From assembly GCA_963575645.1 (NCBI GenBank), contig OY754466.1:34008001-34072000 (forward strand): 64,000 nucleotides of DNA, in the 5' to 3' direction. The DNA is from Xanthostigma xanthostigma. Its lineage: Eukaryota; Arthropoda; Insecta; Raphidioptera; Raphidiidae. Of this stretch, positions 11,342 through 21,355 are shown piece by piece (position 1 is the first letter of the stretch; every line of letters begins with the position of its first letter). The position numbers and the translations under genes are program-made. A model generated the notes under the pieces. That model had not been told where the DNA came from. It searched no databases and saw only the letters and a list, made by a program, of their open reading frames with translations.

Positions 11342-12258
11342 AAAAAAAATTTGAAAAGTAGTTTGACCCTGCAGGCCATCCCTGTAACTTCCCGCTATTT
11401 TCGAGTTCAAAACGCTCAAAAATATGTCAAATATAGCAAGAAGTTTATTTTTTAGCTCTTCGAGCTCAAAAAAAAAACACTTTGTTACGAAATTTTCGTT
11501 CACGATATCTCATGAACAAATGAAGCGATTTTGATGCGATTTGCGGCAGTCGACGCAATTTTTTAACCTTAAAAAGTAATTTTATACAGAAAAATCGATC
11601 TCATAGGAATTTTACGAGAAATTTAAAAAAAAACACTTTTTAAAAATTTTTCGTTCACGATATCTCGTGAACAAATGAGCCGATTTTGATGCGGTTTGCT
11701 GCAATCGACGCAGTTTTTTTAACCTAAGAAAGTAAATTATTACAAAAAAATCGATTTGATAAGAATTTTACGAGTAATTTTAAAAAATTACTTTTTTCCT
11801 AATTTTTCGTTCACGTTATCTCATGAACAAATGAACCAATTTTGATATGGTTTGCGGCGATCGACGCAGTTTTTTTAGCTTAAGAAAGTAATTTATTACA
11901 AAAAAATCAATCTGATAACAATTTTAAGAGTCATTTTAAAAAAACACTTTTTTACGATTTTTTCGTTCACGGTTTCTCGTGAACAAATGAACCGATTTTG
12001 ATGCGGTTTGCGGAAATCGACGCAGTTTGTTAAGGAGAAGAGCTGATTAGTTTTTGGAATTAATCGGTTTAGTAGTTTAGAAAATTTTTTACAAAAACAA
12101 ATTTTTAAAAATTTTTGAAACTTGTTTTTTTAAGATTTCTCAAAATTTTTTGGGCCGAATCGTTTCAAATTTTCAGGAAGTCTAAGTTCACCAAGATCAC
12201 GTCAGATGCCGCAAACCACGTTTCAGTCGGACACTCCGTTCAAAAGATATAAAAGGTT

Positions 12259-12298
<40 letters not shown>

Positions 12299-12475
12299 TC
12301 CATACATACAGCCCTACGGACATCATCGCCAAAATAGTTTCAATAGCTTCCTAGGACCCCAAAACGTCGAGATCTGGCGAAAACTCGATTTTCGAAAATC
12401 GGGGTGAAACCAATAACTTCCCGATTTTTGAAAAAAAAAAAATTTTTTTTTTTTTTTTTTTAAAGCGGGAAGTTA
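11342..12475 (-). mobile_element. Family A repeat, copy 2, inverted
   Basis: Reverse-complement copy of the unit at 1068-2191. Long stretches compared by eye (for example the block around CCTAGGAAGCTATTGAAACT and the subrepeats) are identical, with differences mainly in the length of the (TG)n and homopolymer runs. It keeps the terminal motifs GCGGGAAGTTA (12465-12475) and CTTCCCGC near 11388, and the same four subrepeats of about 156 bp. The two copies form a 9.1 kb-spaced inverted pair and must be young or recently homogenised. Confidence 0.75.
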
Positions 12476-13839
12476 AAAAAAACACGTTTTCAGACGGTTT
12501 TGCATGAATAACTCAGAAAATAAGTATTTTATGAAAAATATCATTCGTTGTAAAAATGTAGCTTATAAAAAAACAAACAAAAATACTGGGTTTAAAATAT
12601 CACTTGACCCAATACTAACGGAGTAATAGCTTGTTAAAGGTTGGTTCTTCTTCGTCAAACGTCAAAATCGAAAGTTTCACGTGAAATATAAAAAAAAAAA
12701 TCATTTTTCTGGGAAAAATCATAGAACTTTTCTGAAGTGCTTGAAAAAACTATTAATTTTTTGTGGAAGTTCCTAGTATCAAAATTAAGCGAGTTATGAC
12801 AAAAACAAAATTGGTATACCTATTTTTTCGGTGGCAAAAAATGTGAAAATCACCCCCTTATTACCATCCCAATAGAAAATGATCGTTACCACTTTACAAT
12901 TTACTTTATTTATGTACTTGTAATATGCTCTATAAGTTTTATCGGTAAAGTGCTTAGTTTTGAAAAAAATTGGGCTTGAAGTGAAGAGAGCTTTTTGCAC
13001 GTTTGCAAAAAATTGCATTTCTTTAAAAATAACTCAAAAACTTTAAAAGATACGCAAAATTCTGAAGCGTTAAAAATTGTAGTTTTTTTTTTTTAACTTT
13101 AAAGAATAGCTTCTGTTGCTACATTGTTGAAACACCCATTGTTACATGTCTACATTAGAAAAATTTATTTCTCAAACAATGTCACCATCGGGATACGTAC
13201 CCCGAATCTTTCCACTATCGCGGCGGACTGAGTTACATTACTCCACAGTGACACACTAAGGTCAATTCATCATTCTAATATATAGCCATTGTAGGTTTTT
13301 TTCTAAAAATTATGTTGTTTTTTTCTTTTTCTGTACGACAAAAATTGAGAAAGATATAGCCGTTTCAAGTTTGCATATGTTCGCAAATGGTAACGGTTTC
13401 AAGCTCTTTCAGCTCAAACCTGTTAAAAATAAGAGCTTGAAAAAAATAGTTTACATCAGCTTATAGCTTTTGATAAAACCTACAAAATGGGTTTTTGTTG
13501 AATTTGATAGCTCAAAAATTAAACGAGTTATGGTAAAAATATCCAATCACAAATTTTACAGAATATCAAAACACGTATTAGTCCAGTGCAATTAGCTGTA
13601 TACCTCGGAACCTAGCTATATTGAATGGATTTAAATGATTTTTTTTATTCGATTACTTATGCCATACACTAAAAAGTTTACCCATTTAAAATTCTCGCAA
13701 TTTTGGAAATTCATAAAGGAGGGGGGTCAACAGGGCCGGTTTTTGATCCACTTTATTTTTGAGCAAAAAAATGGATTTTTTTTTCTTTTTTAATATCTTC
13801 TAAATAATAAGTCAAAATTTTACCTAAACGAATTATCCT
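12476..13839. other. Intergenic with a possible old SINE piece at 13187-13262
   Basis: On the minus strand 13262-13187 reads GTGTCACTGTGGAGTAATGT then a GGTACGTATCCCGATGG end. This is a tRNA-like layout but with a poor B-box (GGTACGTATCC) and no foldable cloverleaf, so it is mentioned only as a possible SINE remnant. Flanks (12480-13130, 13270-13610) share the style of simple degraded repeats with phrases such as GAGTTATGACAAAAA and GAGTTATGGTAAAAA. No gene. Confidence 0.35.
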
Positions 13840-14390
13840 CAAAACGCTCAAAAATATATAAAATATATAGCTAGAATTTATTTTTTAGTTCTTCGAGCTC
13901 AAAAAATAAAAATACATTCTTACGAATTTTTCGTTTACGATATCTCATGAACAAATGAACCGATTTTGATACGGTTTGCGGAAATCGACGCAGTTTGTTA
14001 AGGAGAAGAGCTGATTAGATTTTGGAATTAATCGGTTTAGTAGTTTAAAAAAGATTCCAAAAAACCAAATTTCTAAAAATTTTTAAACTTGTATTTTTGA
14101 GAAAATTTATTGGGCCGAATCATTCCAAATTTTTAGAAAATCTAAGTTCAACAAGGTCAGATGCCGCAAACCGCGTTTCAGTCGGACAGTCCGTTCAAAA
14201 GAGATAAGAGGTTTACAATCTACACACACACACGGACATCATCGCCAAAATAGCCAGAATAGCTTCCTAGGACCTCAAAACGTCGAGATCTGACAAAAAC
14301 TCGATTTTCGAAAATCGAGGTGAAAACAATAACTTCTCGATTTTTTTGAAAAAAAAATATTTTTGATTTTTTTTTATAGTGGGAAGTTAA
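13840..14390 (-). mobile_element. Family A repeat, copy 4, internally deleted and truncated
   Basis: Keeps the TTCCCACTATAAA-type end (TAGTGGGAAGTTA at 14378-14390), the short (AC)n, the TTTTCGAAAATCG block and only one of the 156 bp subrepeats (GAACAAATGAACCGATTTTG...). It stops at CAAAACGCTC (13840), before the second terminal motif. About half the length of copies 1-3. Confidence 0.7.
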
Positions 14391-14692
14391 AAAGTTACAT
14401 CTCAATTTGAGACAAAAATAACACGTATAACGTTGACGATACGACAACGCAACATTGAGTTGATGTGTCAAGTTCTTTATCAAGCAACGAAGCATAGGAA
14501 GAATAATTAAATTTTATTTACATCAGGTTGGTGGCAAGGGCGTTAATATAAAAAAAAAACAGAAAATGAATTTTTGCATAGTATGATGTCGAAACGGTGT
14601 CGGTTTATTAATGTTGACGCACGCGCAATGGAAATAGATGCAGTGTAACGCGTCTTCGCTTATTTGAATTTGGCGTGCGTTTCGGTATCGCA
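14391..14692. other. Possible 5' UTR/promoter region of the downstream exon
   Basis: From about 14560 CpG content rises clearly (for example GACGCACGCGCAATGG, CGTGCGTTTCGGTATCG) compared with surrounding A+T-rich DNA. No TATA box or initiator could be assigned with confidence. The region 5' of 14560 shows nothing specific. Confidence 0.3.
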
Positions 14693-14810
14693 ATGTTGAT
14701 TCGGTGGAAGAGTAAAGACAAAGATAAGTGCAGCGACAAGCCGTCCAATCAGAAGAGCTCGTCGTCCTCCGCTGGCTCCAAGAAGAAACGTAAATTCGGA
14801 AGAGACGGAG
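14693..14810 (+). CDS. Candidate first coding exon of a host gene, basic serine-rich N-terminus
   Basis: ATG at 14693 is the first in-frame start after an upstream stop in the same frame. It encodes 39 residues beginning MLIRWKSKDKDKCSDK, with a serine run (SSSSS at 22-26) and a basic cluster SKKKRKFGR (29-37). The exon ends AG|GTATGT at 14810/14811, a good splice donor in phase 1. Codon choice (TCG TCG TCC TCC, AAG AAG) and base composition differ sharply from the A+T-rich neighbours and look like selected coding sequence. KKKRK could be a nuclear localisation or membrane-binding basic patch. No partner exon is visible downstream, so the rest would lie beyond a very long intron or outside the window. 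I do not recognise the gene. It could be a pseudo-exon. Confidence 0.55.
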
Positions 14811-15193
14811 GTATGTTTGCATGACAAACGTAGATTTACTGTACATAAAACTTTAGTAACGAAATTTGAATCTTTTCGTAAATCTGGATCTGATCTAGAA
14901 TTACCTGGAATTTATAAACTTGTATACATAATAATTATACACTTAACGACATTATTTGCCATATGGCACAATACACTATTGGCGTCGGTCGAATGACTGA
15001 ACCTAGGGCCCGGACTAAAATTTCTCGACTTTTCATAGTCTCCTGAGCAATTGGTACTGTTTTTAGAAATATTTATATGTTTGTGATATACAATGCATCC
15101 AGAAAGTTTAAAATCACCCGAAAGACGAAATTAAACTCATTTCTAGAATTCCCCTAATTAATTCTGAATTAGGCTTGTTTTTAGTCTCCTGCT
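14811..15193 (+). other. Presumed intronic sequence after the candidate exon
   Basis: Begins with the donor GTATGT. No second exon, repeat or RNA is recognisable. Confidence 0.35.
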
Positions 15194-15496
15194 ACTGACC
15201 TATTCATGAAGTCTGTAACCAGGAAACCTAACTTCCTATGCTGGCCGTGTTTCGAGACGGACCGTTTTCTAGCGCACGCGGGATGGCTCTATTATCACTA
15301 CCTGGGAAAACTTCGGTTCTGTTTTCACCTGTTTACGCCATAGTTACCAAAGTTGTTTAATTTCACAGACACTACACATGTAAGCCATGGTGTATGCGTT
15401 ATCCAGTAGCTGACGCCATATTGATTCAGACAGATATCGACCTACTGCTACGCTCGAGCTGGGTTTCGTGGTTACAGACTTCATGGGCCTTTAGTA
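15194..15496. mobile_element. MITE, about 300 bp, CATGAAGTCTGTAACCA ends
   Basis: Left CATGAAGTCTGTAACCAGGA (from about 15206) is mirrored by GTGGTTACAGACTTCATG (about 15466-15484), with a few more matching bases outside (GACCTATT / GGGCC). The interior is less A+T-rich and has no open frame. No clear target duplication, so family unknown. Confidence 0.6.
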
Positions 15497-15599
15497 CATT
15501 ACTTAAAACGTGTTTTTTCTTAACTGTTATATTATTCTCAATTCGAAATCGGCATCAAATTAAGTAATTTAGTAAGTCCGTATCCGCAAACTGGTGTTA

Positions 15600-15801
15600 T
15601 CTATATAAATATATAAAGCTGAAGAGTTTGTTTGTTTGTTTGTTTGGTTAAACGCGCTTATCTCAGAAACTGGATAGGCTATTTATCGAGGAAGGCTATA
15701 GGCTATATAATATCACGCTACGACCAATTGGAGCGGAACATCAATGAAAAATGTTGCAAGATGTATCTCAAAATTAGTCCGTCCGACAAATATTATCAGC
15801 T
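15600..15801 (+). mobile_element. Helitron 5' end fragment
   Basis: Starts TCTATATAAATATATAAAGC after an A, then AAGAGTTTGTTTGTTTG, ACGCGCTTATCTCAGAAACT and ATCGAGGAAGGCTATAGGC, the same series as in the complete Helitron at 47152-47750. No matching CTAG end is evident before the foldback at 15802, so the element is probably truncated or interrupted. Confidence 0.65.
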
Positions 15802-16157
15802 AAATATGCTTTTTGGATTCGGGGGATCTCAAAACGATAAGATATTGTAAAATTTTGAAAAGTGATTTTTGACCTAAACTGGTACCATTCCCCTCTTGTG
15901 GGTTGGAATGGTAACAAAAACCTGGTTTTTGAACTTCTGTTATCAGTTTATTCCTCATATTCACACCCAGCTCAGATTCCTGACCTAAAACCGAGATTTT
16001 AGTCTGTGTAACTTGCCGTTTCCTGCAACTGAACGTTGTTTTATTACCATTCCAACCCCAAGTGGGGAATCGTACTAGTTTAGGTCAAAAACCTTTTTTC
16101 AAAATTTCACAATATCTTTTCGTTTTGAGGTCTCCCGAATCCAAAAAACATATATTT
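15802..16157. repeat. Foldback repeat, about 350 bp
   Basis: Left arm (TTTTTGGATTCGGGGGATCT...GACCTAAACTGGTACCATTC) pairs imperfectly with the right arm ending near 16157 (GTCTCCCGAATCCAAAAAAC). The arms share about 110-130 bp. It lies directly after the Helitron 5' segment and could be part of that element. Confidence 0.65.
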
Positions 16158-16786
16158 GGAAAAACTCTGTGCGTCTGTTAGTCTGTTTGTCTGTGAGTAC
16201 GATACAGGTCAAACGGATGGGCAAATTGAAACCAAATGGAAGGATGTTTGATATGCAGCTATGAAGAGCCCTATGGTTTTTGGGAAAATCGGGGCATGTG
16301 CCGAAGAGATATATACTATAAAGGTGTTTTTTATATAATAATGGTATACTTTTCATAATGGCTTATTATTCTATTTATTTTTTCAAGAAAGTTTCGTTAA
16401 ATTTTTTTTTCTAAATTTTATAGTTTCGGAAATATTTTGAAAAGAAAAAAAAACAGCTGTTCTTTTGCTTTGTAGATCTGTCAAAAATAAACTACTTTAA
16501 TTAATTTTTACATGACGTGGAACAAATTATGTAGGTAACCATGGCAACGAATAGCAAATATATTGAATACTAGCCATCCACGTCACCTCACGCGATATCA
16601 GAAATTTTAATTTCTTTATTATACTGTATCAAAATAATGTCAACATTTTGAAGCTGGAATAGTTCCGTCGCCTAATTGGCTGGAATTTTTTAAGTAAATA
16701 CAGGTATGCCTCGTTGTAAATTGTCGACTCGTTGACTCGAATTGAGAATCCATGGGTACGTAATATTGTAGTGTTTGTGAAATATG
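16158..16786. other. Intergenic with degraded dispersed repeat
   Basis: The stretch 16165-16300 has the 'GTCTGTTAGTCTGTTTGTCTG' style leader and an ATTGAAACCAAATGGAAGG sentence typical of degraded insect repeats. Nothing else is supported. Confidence 0.4.
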
Positions 16787-16798
16787 CTTTTTTCCTAT

Positions 16799-17269
16799 TG
16801 AAGGAGATTTATTTGGTTGAGGAACAATTGAAAAATAAGCTTTACCAGAGTATCGCTTGTGGCCACCGTTTCGAAAAATATATTTTCGTTCTCGGGGCCT
16901 ATGAACATGTATAGTATTCGTTACATTTGATATTATTTCGATTTCTAAATTACAATATATACCTACATTACAGAGCAGATAAAACTAAACATTATAACAT
17001 ACCTCAATGCAAGTTGAGATGGAAAATTGTGCAAATTATTGTAATATATATACATGATCATTTATTATGAATTTTAACAGTTTTTTAAATTTAAAAATAT
17101 CATAAAACAATTATTTAATAAAATTGTACTGTCCATAGGCCCTAATGATGAAAATATATTTTTCGAAACGTTGGCCACAAGCGATACTCTGGTAAAGCTT
17201 ATTTTTCAATTGTTCCTCAACCAAATAAATCTCCTTCAATACATATTTTTGGAACAAAACTTCTACTAA
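16799..17269 (+). mobile_element. Foldback element with 12 bp target duplication (hammerhead-like motif)
   Basis: Arms 16799-16906 and about 17126-17240 are inverted copies (TTGAAGGAGATTTATTTGG / CCAAATAAATCTCCTTCAA). CTTTTTTCCTAT occurs directly on both sides (16787-16798 and 17270-17281), giving an apparent 12 bp duplication and a 29-base tail (17241-17269). The right arm reads GGCC-CTAATGAT-GAAAAATATA-type stem-CGAAACGTTGGCC. This places CTAATGA, a short stem and GAAAC in the order of a hammerhead core, enclosed by GGCC/GGCC; the left arm holds a mutated version on the other strand. Between the arms is about 220 bp of A+T-rich DNA with no open frame. Confidence 0.65.
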
Positions 17270-17403
17270 CTTTTTTCCTATAATATTTTATGTTAGATTT
17301 GTACGAGTTTGGCATTTGAGTGGAGTTTTTATACACTTACTTATTATTCAATCAGATAGCAGAGTTTCATAGGAAATGCAAAGTGAATGGGCCCAACATG
17401 TAC

Positions 17404-17757
17404 CAAGGGCGTAGATATTTTTTTTCTGAGGGGGGTAAAGCAAAAAAATTTTTTTAAGCCATGAATGACCTTTTTATTAACAACCTAACTTGAAATATTT
17501 TATCGTGTGTCGGCACAATAAGAAAGCAAAAAAAAGGTCCTTTCATTTCCGCAACAAAAAATCTTTTTTCGTTTGTTGTCGCTGGGTGCCTGCGGTCCTG
17601 ATGAATCCTGGGGGAGGGGGGTAATTTCCCTTTTTTTCGTTTGTTGTGGTGGGTACCTGCGGTCCTGATTCGTTTGGTGTGGTGGGTACCTGCGGTCCTC
17701 AAGAATCCTGGGGGGGGGGTAATTACCCCCTGTACCTCCCCCATATCTACGCCCTTG
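17404..17757. mobile_element. hAT-type MITE with 8 bp target duplication
   Basis: Ends CAAGGGCGTAGATAT and ATATCTACGCCCTTG are perfect inverted repeats. Flanks ACATGTAC (17396-17403) and ACATGCAC (17758-17765) are an 8 bp duplication with one mismatch. Subterminal G-runs (GAGGGGGGTAA / TTACCCCC) and internal direct copies of GGTACCTGCGGTCCT follow. No coding capacity, 354 bp. Not related by sequence to the hAT at 6297. Confidence 0.8.
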
Positions 17758-18030
17758 ACATGCACATACTCTATTGGACTTAAATGCCGCCCTATCGAGT
17801 TATCAGATTTATCCTCATTCTGATATACGTGTGCCAAGTTTTGTCGTACGCTTGCGTATAAGTTGGTTGCACCAATAACCGGATATGTTCTGTTTGACGT
17901 TACAGTACACTGGTGATACCTAGAATAGGTAGATTTACCAAGTACTACAATCCACTGTACCCTTGTACTAGAGAAAAATAACAATGAAACCCCCCTAAGA
18001 CGGCTGACCGTCAAAAATAGTGATTTTAAT

Positions 18031-18451
18031 ATAATTGTAAATGTCACAGGAAAGTGACAGGTGATGATAATAACAATAACACCTTTTTTGTGATCATTGT
18101 GTGACGTTAAGCTGCGGTATTGCAGCATCTTCGGATACTTAATTAATAGCTAGTGTTAACATCAAACTCTTTATATGTAATATATTTAGTATGGTTAATT
18201 AAACAAATTGAAAATTTTAAATTGCCGTCGTACATAGCTGAATATAATTTGAAATTTTTTTTAAGAAAGAAAATTGCGTCGTCATGTCAAATATGGTCAT
18301 GGCTAACACCAGCTAAGTGTCCGAAGGTGCTGCAATAACGCAGCGAAACGTCATACAACGATCGCAAAGAGGTGTTATTATTGTCATTATCACCTGTCCA
18401 CTTTCCTGTGACATTTACAATTATATTTAATAATGGACGTGACTACGACAC
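18031..18451 (+). mobile_element. Foldback element with 12 bp target duplication (hammerhead-like motif)
   Basis: The 12-base AGTGATTTTAAT flanks the unit directly (18019-18030 and 18452-18463). Arms of about 110-140 bp are inverted (ATTGTAAATGTCACAGGAAA...ACAATAACACC; right arm GGTGTTATTATTGTCATTAT...). Both arms contain CCGAAGRTGCTGC, a loop, GCAGC, and then (GA)AACGTCA, the clearest example of the shared stem-and-GAAACG motif. The right end carries an extra tail (TAATAATGGACGTGACTACG) absent from the left, so the unit is directional. No open frame. Inferred Penelope-like/retrozyme-like origin. Confidence 0.7.
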
Positions 18452-18463
18452 AGTGATTTTAAT

Positions 18464-20639
18464 CTTACATGATCCATATAACAATCACTTCAGCTTTGAG
18501 AGTTATTGTTTTTATGATAACTTTTGATTAAAATGAAGATTAAATGTAATGAGCCTTTTTCATAAGAGTAGTGCCACGGATTAGCTACGAGAGGCAGTAC
18601 TTCTGGTAGGGACAGCAATATTTCTTAGCAACGTGTTTTAATAAAAAATGAAATATATTATATTTGAATTTTTATTAAATTTTTATAAAAAAATAGAGGT
18701 TATATTATAGACTCTATTTTTATAGATTTAAATTCATTAACTTATTACCCAATTTTCTTCAAATTATCAAACTTGATTGACTCTTTCATACCTATAAAGC
18801 TATATGTAATAACTTTTGGTATAACAATAATATTAAAATATTGTTACGCACGCCAGCCGCCACTTATACTACGCGCAGGTAACGGCTAGAAGAGTTTTTG
18901 TAGAAGCAGGTAGAGAAGGGTTTTCGAACATTCGAGAAAAAGCCCGCTGAATTGCGTAAGAAGAATATCGACACAGGTAAATTTTACCAGAATGTTATCA
19001 CGCGACAGTTAGACAATCTGTGTATGCCGGGGCAAGTACACAGCAGTAGCTAGGCATAAATCATATTCATATATCAATTTTCAAGATAAATATTTCTTGT
19101 ACATAAATTTCTGTGTATATAGTGGGTTTTATTATTTTTTATTACTTAGAAGTTGTTGTTTTGTTTGCTACATTATTTCTATTTCATTTCCATTATATAA
19201 GAGAAGTACTTTTAGTTTGTTTATTTGTTTTGTTAACATTTTTATTGTTGAAAATAAATATTTACCACATCTAAGAACAGTTTTGTTACAATATGTCTCT
19301 ATAGAATAGTTATACCTGACTAACTTACCTGTCAATCAAATCACCTTTTCTCCCTGAAATTTTTAAATGATGAGAACATAGTCAGCTACATTATTGTCTT
19401 TCATGCTTGAAAATTTTTTATTTGTACCGGTTCTGTCACCAGAATATAATATTACAGATATAATTTATTTATATTAGATATCGTGTCTATAGTGGTAACA
19501 ACACAAAGAAAAAATAGCAGGTATGTTGACAGGAGTATATTAGATTTAAATATTGTATGGGATGAATTAAAGTAATAAATTTTGATGTTGTTAAAGATTT
19601 GAGACACGTGTCACTTTCACAAACTTTATGAATACAATCTATAGTTGCTATTTTTGACGTGATAACGTCTTATAAATTGATGAATCACCAATATTATAAA
19701 TTGATAAAACACCGGCTGCATGTTCGAAAAAGTGTAACGCGTAACGCATAACGCGTAACGTTCCGCCTGACCCTGTGCGTGCTTTTTGCTAATTTCTCGC
19801 TCAATTTAAATCAGATCGGTTTGAAACCAGTCTTAAACGAAAGAGGAGAACATTTTACATAGATTTCGTATAACAGAATTTGCCTAAACAGTTTTTTTAT
19901 ACAAATTTATATAGAAAAATATTTTATACAAATTTATATAGAAAAATAGCTGTATAAATGCAATGTTGTGTAATGCATGGCGCGACGCGGTCGGTTGTCT
20001 TTGTTTGTCGTACATGGAAATTAGAAGCAAACGTATGTCTTGTCTTAACATGAAAACGGCTGCATTTCTAATGTTTAATTCAATTTTTTGACATTAGTAT
20101 ATTGTGAAATGCAACGCCTTCTAAGTTAAGTATTGGAATAACTAATTATTATTAGAACATAATACTTTGTAAGTTGCAAACGTCACTTTTGACATTTCTT
20201 ATCATTCCGACACCAAGGATAAGCGGATTGAAACCAAATTTTGGGAGGTTTAGGTTATGTATTACGGAATACGTTATCACGTAAAACTATCGTCCGTAAA
20301 CCGACTTTACAGACAACCAATTTTTTTTTAGATACTTTATTTTTTAAAATTACAACCACAAAAACGATTTTCCTTTTGTAAGAAATTTGTTTTATCTTAC
20401 TTTTCTTAATAAACTGGATTCCTCAATGCATTTATTAAAAAAAAAACTGCCTTAAACTTGTGACTTTAGCCCGCACTTTAAAGGTTTTGACCGAACTTTT
20501 CTTGAATTTTATTAAAAACCGAATTTTTTGTCGTATCACAAAGTTGCTAAGTGCTCCACATTTTGACTGACTTTATGAGAGCTATTTTGCTCATAATATA
20601 ACTTAAGAGATATGATATGTTAGAACTTTTATAGTGTAA
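18464..20639. other. Intergenic A+T-rich DNA
   Basis: Contains a 28 bp direct duplication at about 19890-19945 (TACAAATTTATATAGAAAAAT twice) and a local repeat of ACGCGTAACG words at 19738-19764. No gene or complete element recognised except the fragment listed at 19470-19520. Confidence 0.4.
19470..19520 (-). repeat. Tail fragment of the foldback family at 3563-3798
   Basis: ATATTAGATATCGTGTCTAT followed by AACA...AAAGAAAAAATAGCAGG aligns with the tail and arm start at 3563-3614 (ATATTAGATATCGTGTCCAT...AGAAAAAAATCGCAG). The second arm is missing. Confidence 0.5.
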
Positions 20640-21115
20640 CTAGCCGTTACCCGCGGCTTCGCACGCGATTTATTCCCATTATTTGGCATAGTTATCCCTT
20701 TCTCGGCATAGACCTCCCCTAATAAATTTCAAAATTCATGACATTCACGTGATCAACATCCTGACAAACCGTGAAAATGACACCCATGTTTAAATTTAGA
20801 CTATTGACCTATTTTCACCCTCTAAAGGGGTTGTTTTTGAAAAAGCACTAAACACGTGTTTATTTATTTGTTGACAGAAGTAATCCTGCGCATTTTCGAA
20901 TTAATATATCTATCTTAGATATGACTTCTCCATGCAAGTTTTGAACCCCCGTTACACCCTTTTAGGGGTTGATTTTTCAAAAATCCATTAATAGCGGATG
21001 ACTACGTCATAATAACTATCTGTGCCAAATTTCAGCCCAATCCGTCCAGTGGTTTGAGCTGTGTGTTGATAGATCAGTCAATTAGTCAATTACGGTTTCC
21101 TTTTACATACACAGA
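20640..21115 (-). mobile_element. Non-autonomous Helitron, 476 bp
   Basis: Read on the minus strand it starts TCTGTGTATGTAAAAGG at 21115 (preceded by A) and ends GCGGGTAACGGCTAG at 20640 (followed by T). This is 5' TC, 3' CTAG, insertion between A and T, as expected of Helitrons. The interior contains the conserved GGACGGATTGGGCTGAAATT sentence. A related copy lies in opposite orientation at 27316-27783. No helicase coding. Confidence 0.75.
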
Positions 21116-21258
21116 TTTCTGGAAAAAAAGACTGAAAACGGTTCCAAGTGGCCAAAACTATAAGTAGGTAAATCGCTTGACATTTATTTTAAATACCATG
21201 GATCGATCTTTTTTAAGATTAGGATTTTTAACCTCCAGTGACCGTGAATCTGATTTTG

Positions 21259-21355
21259 GCACCTGGCAACCCTAACTGCAGTTAGGAGGGTTGCCAGGTG
21301 CATATGCATATGGCTAGTAAAATTGCTTCCATGGAAGCAATTTTACTAGCCATAT
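21259..21355. repeat. Two adjacent hairpins
   Basis: 21259-21301 is an inverted repeat GCACCTGGCAACCCTAACTG / CAGTTAGGAGGGTTGCCAGG with a 3-base asymmetry. Immediately after, 21308-21355 is a perfect 48 bp palindrome centred on CCATGG (ATATGGCTAGTAAAATTGC...). No flanking duplication seen. Either nested palindromic MITE remnants or a replication-derived structure. Confidence 0.8.

Noticed and set aside
14523-14846. 107-codon minus-strand frame over the candidate exon
   Set aside because: The plus strand gives a much better coding reading with start and donor; the minus frame is its shadow.
17454-18128. 224-codon minus-strand frame
   Set aside because: It spans a hAT-type MITE and part of a foldback element; the open reading is accidental, with repeated segments from the MITE's internal repeats.
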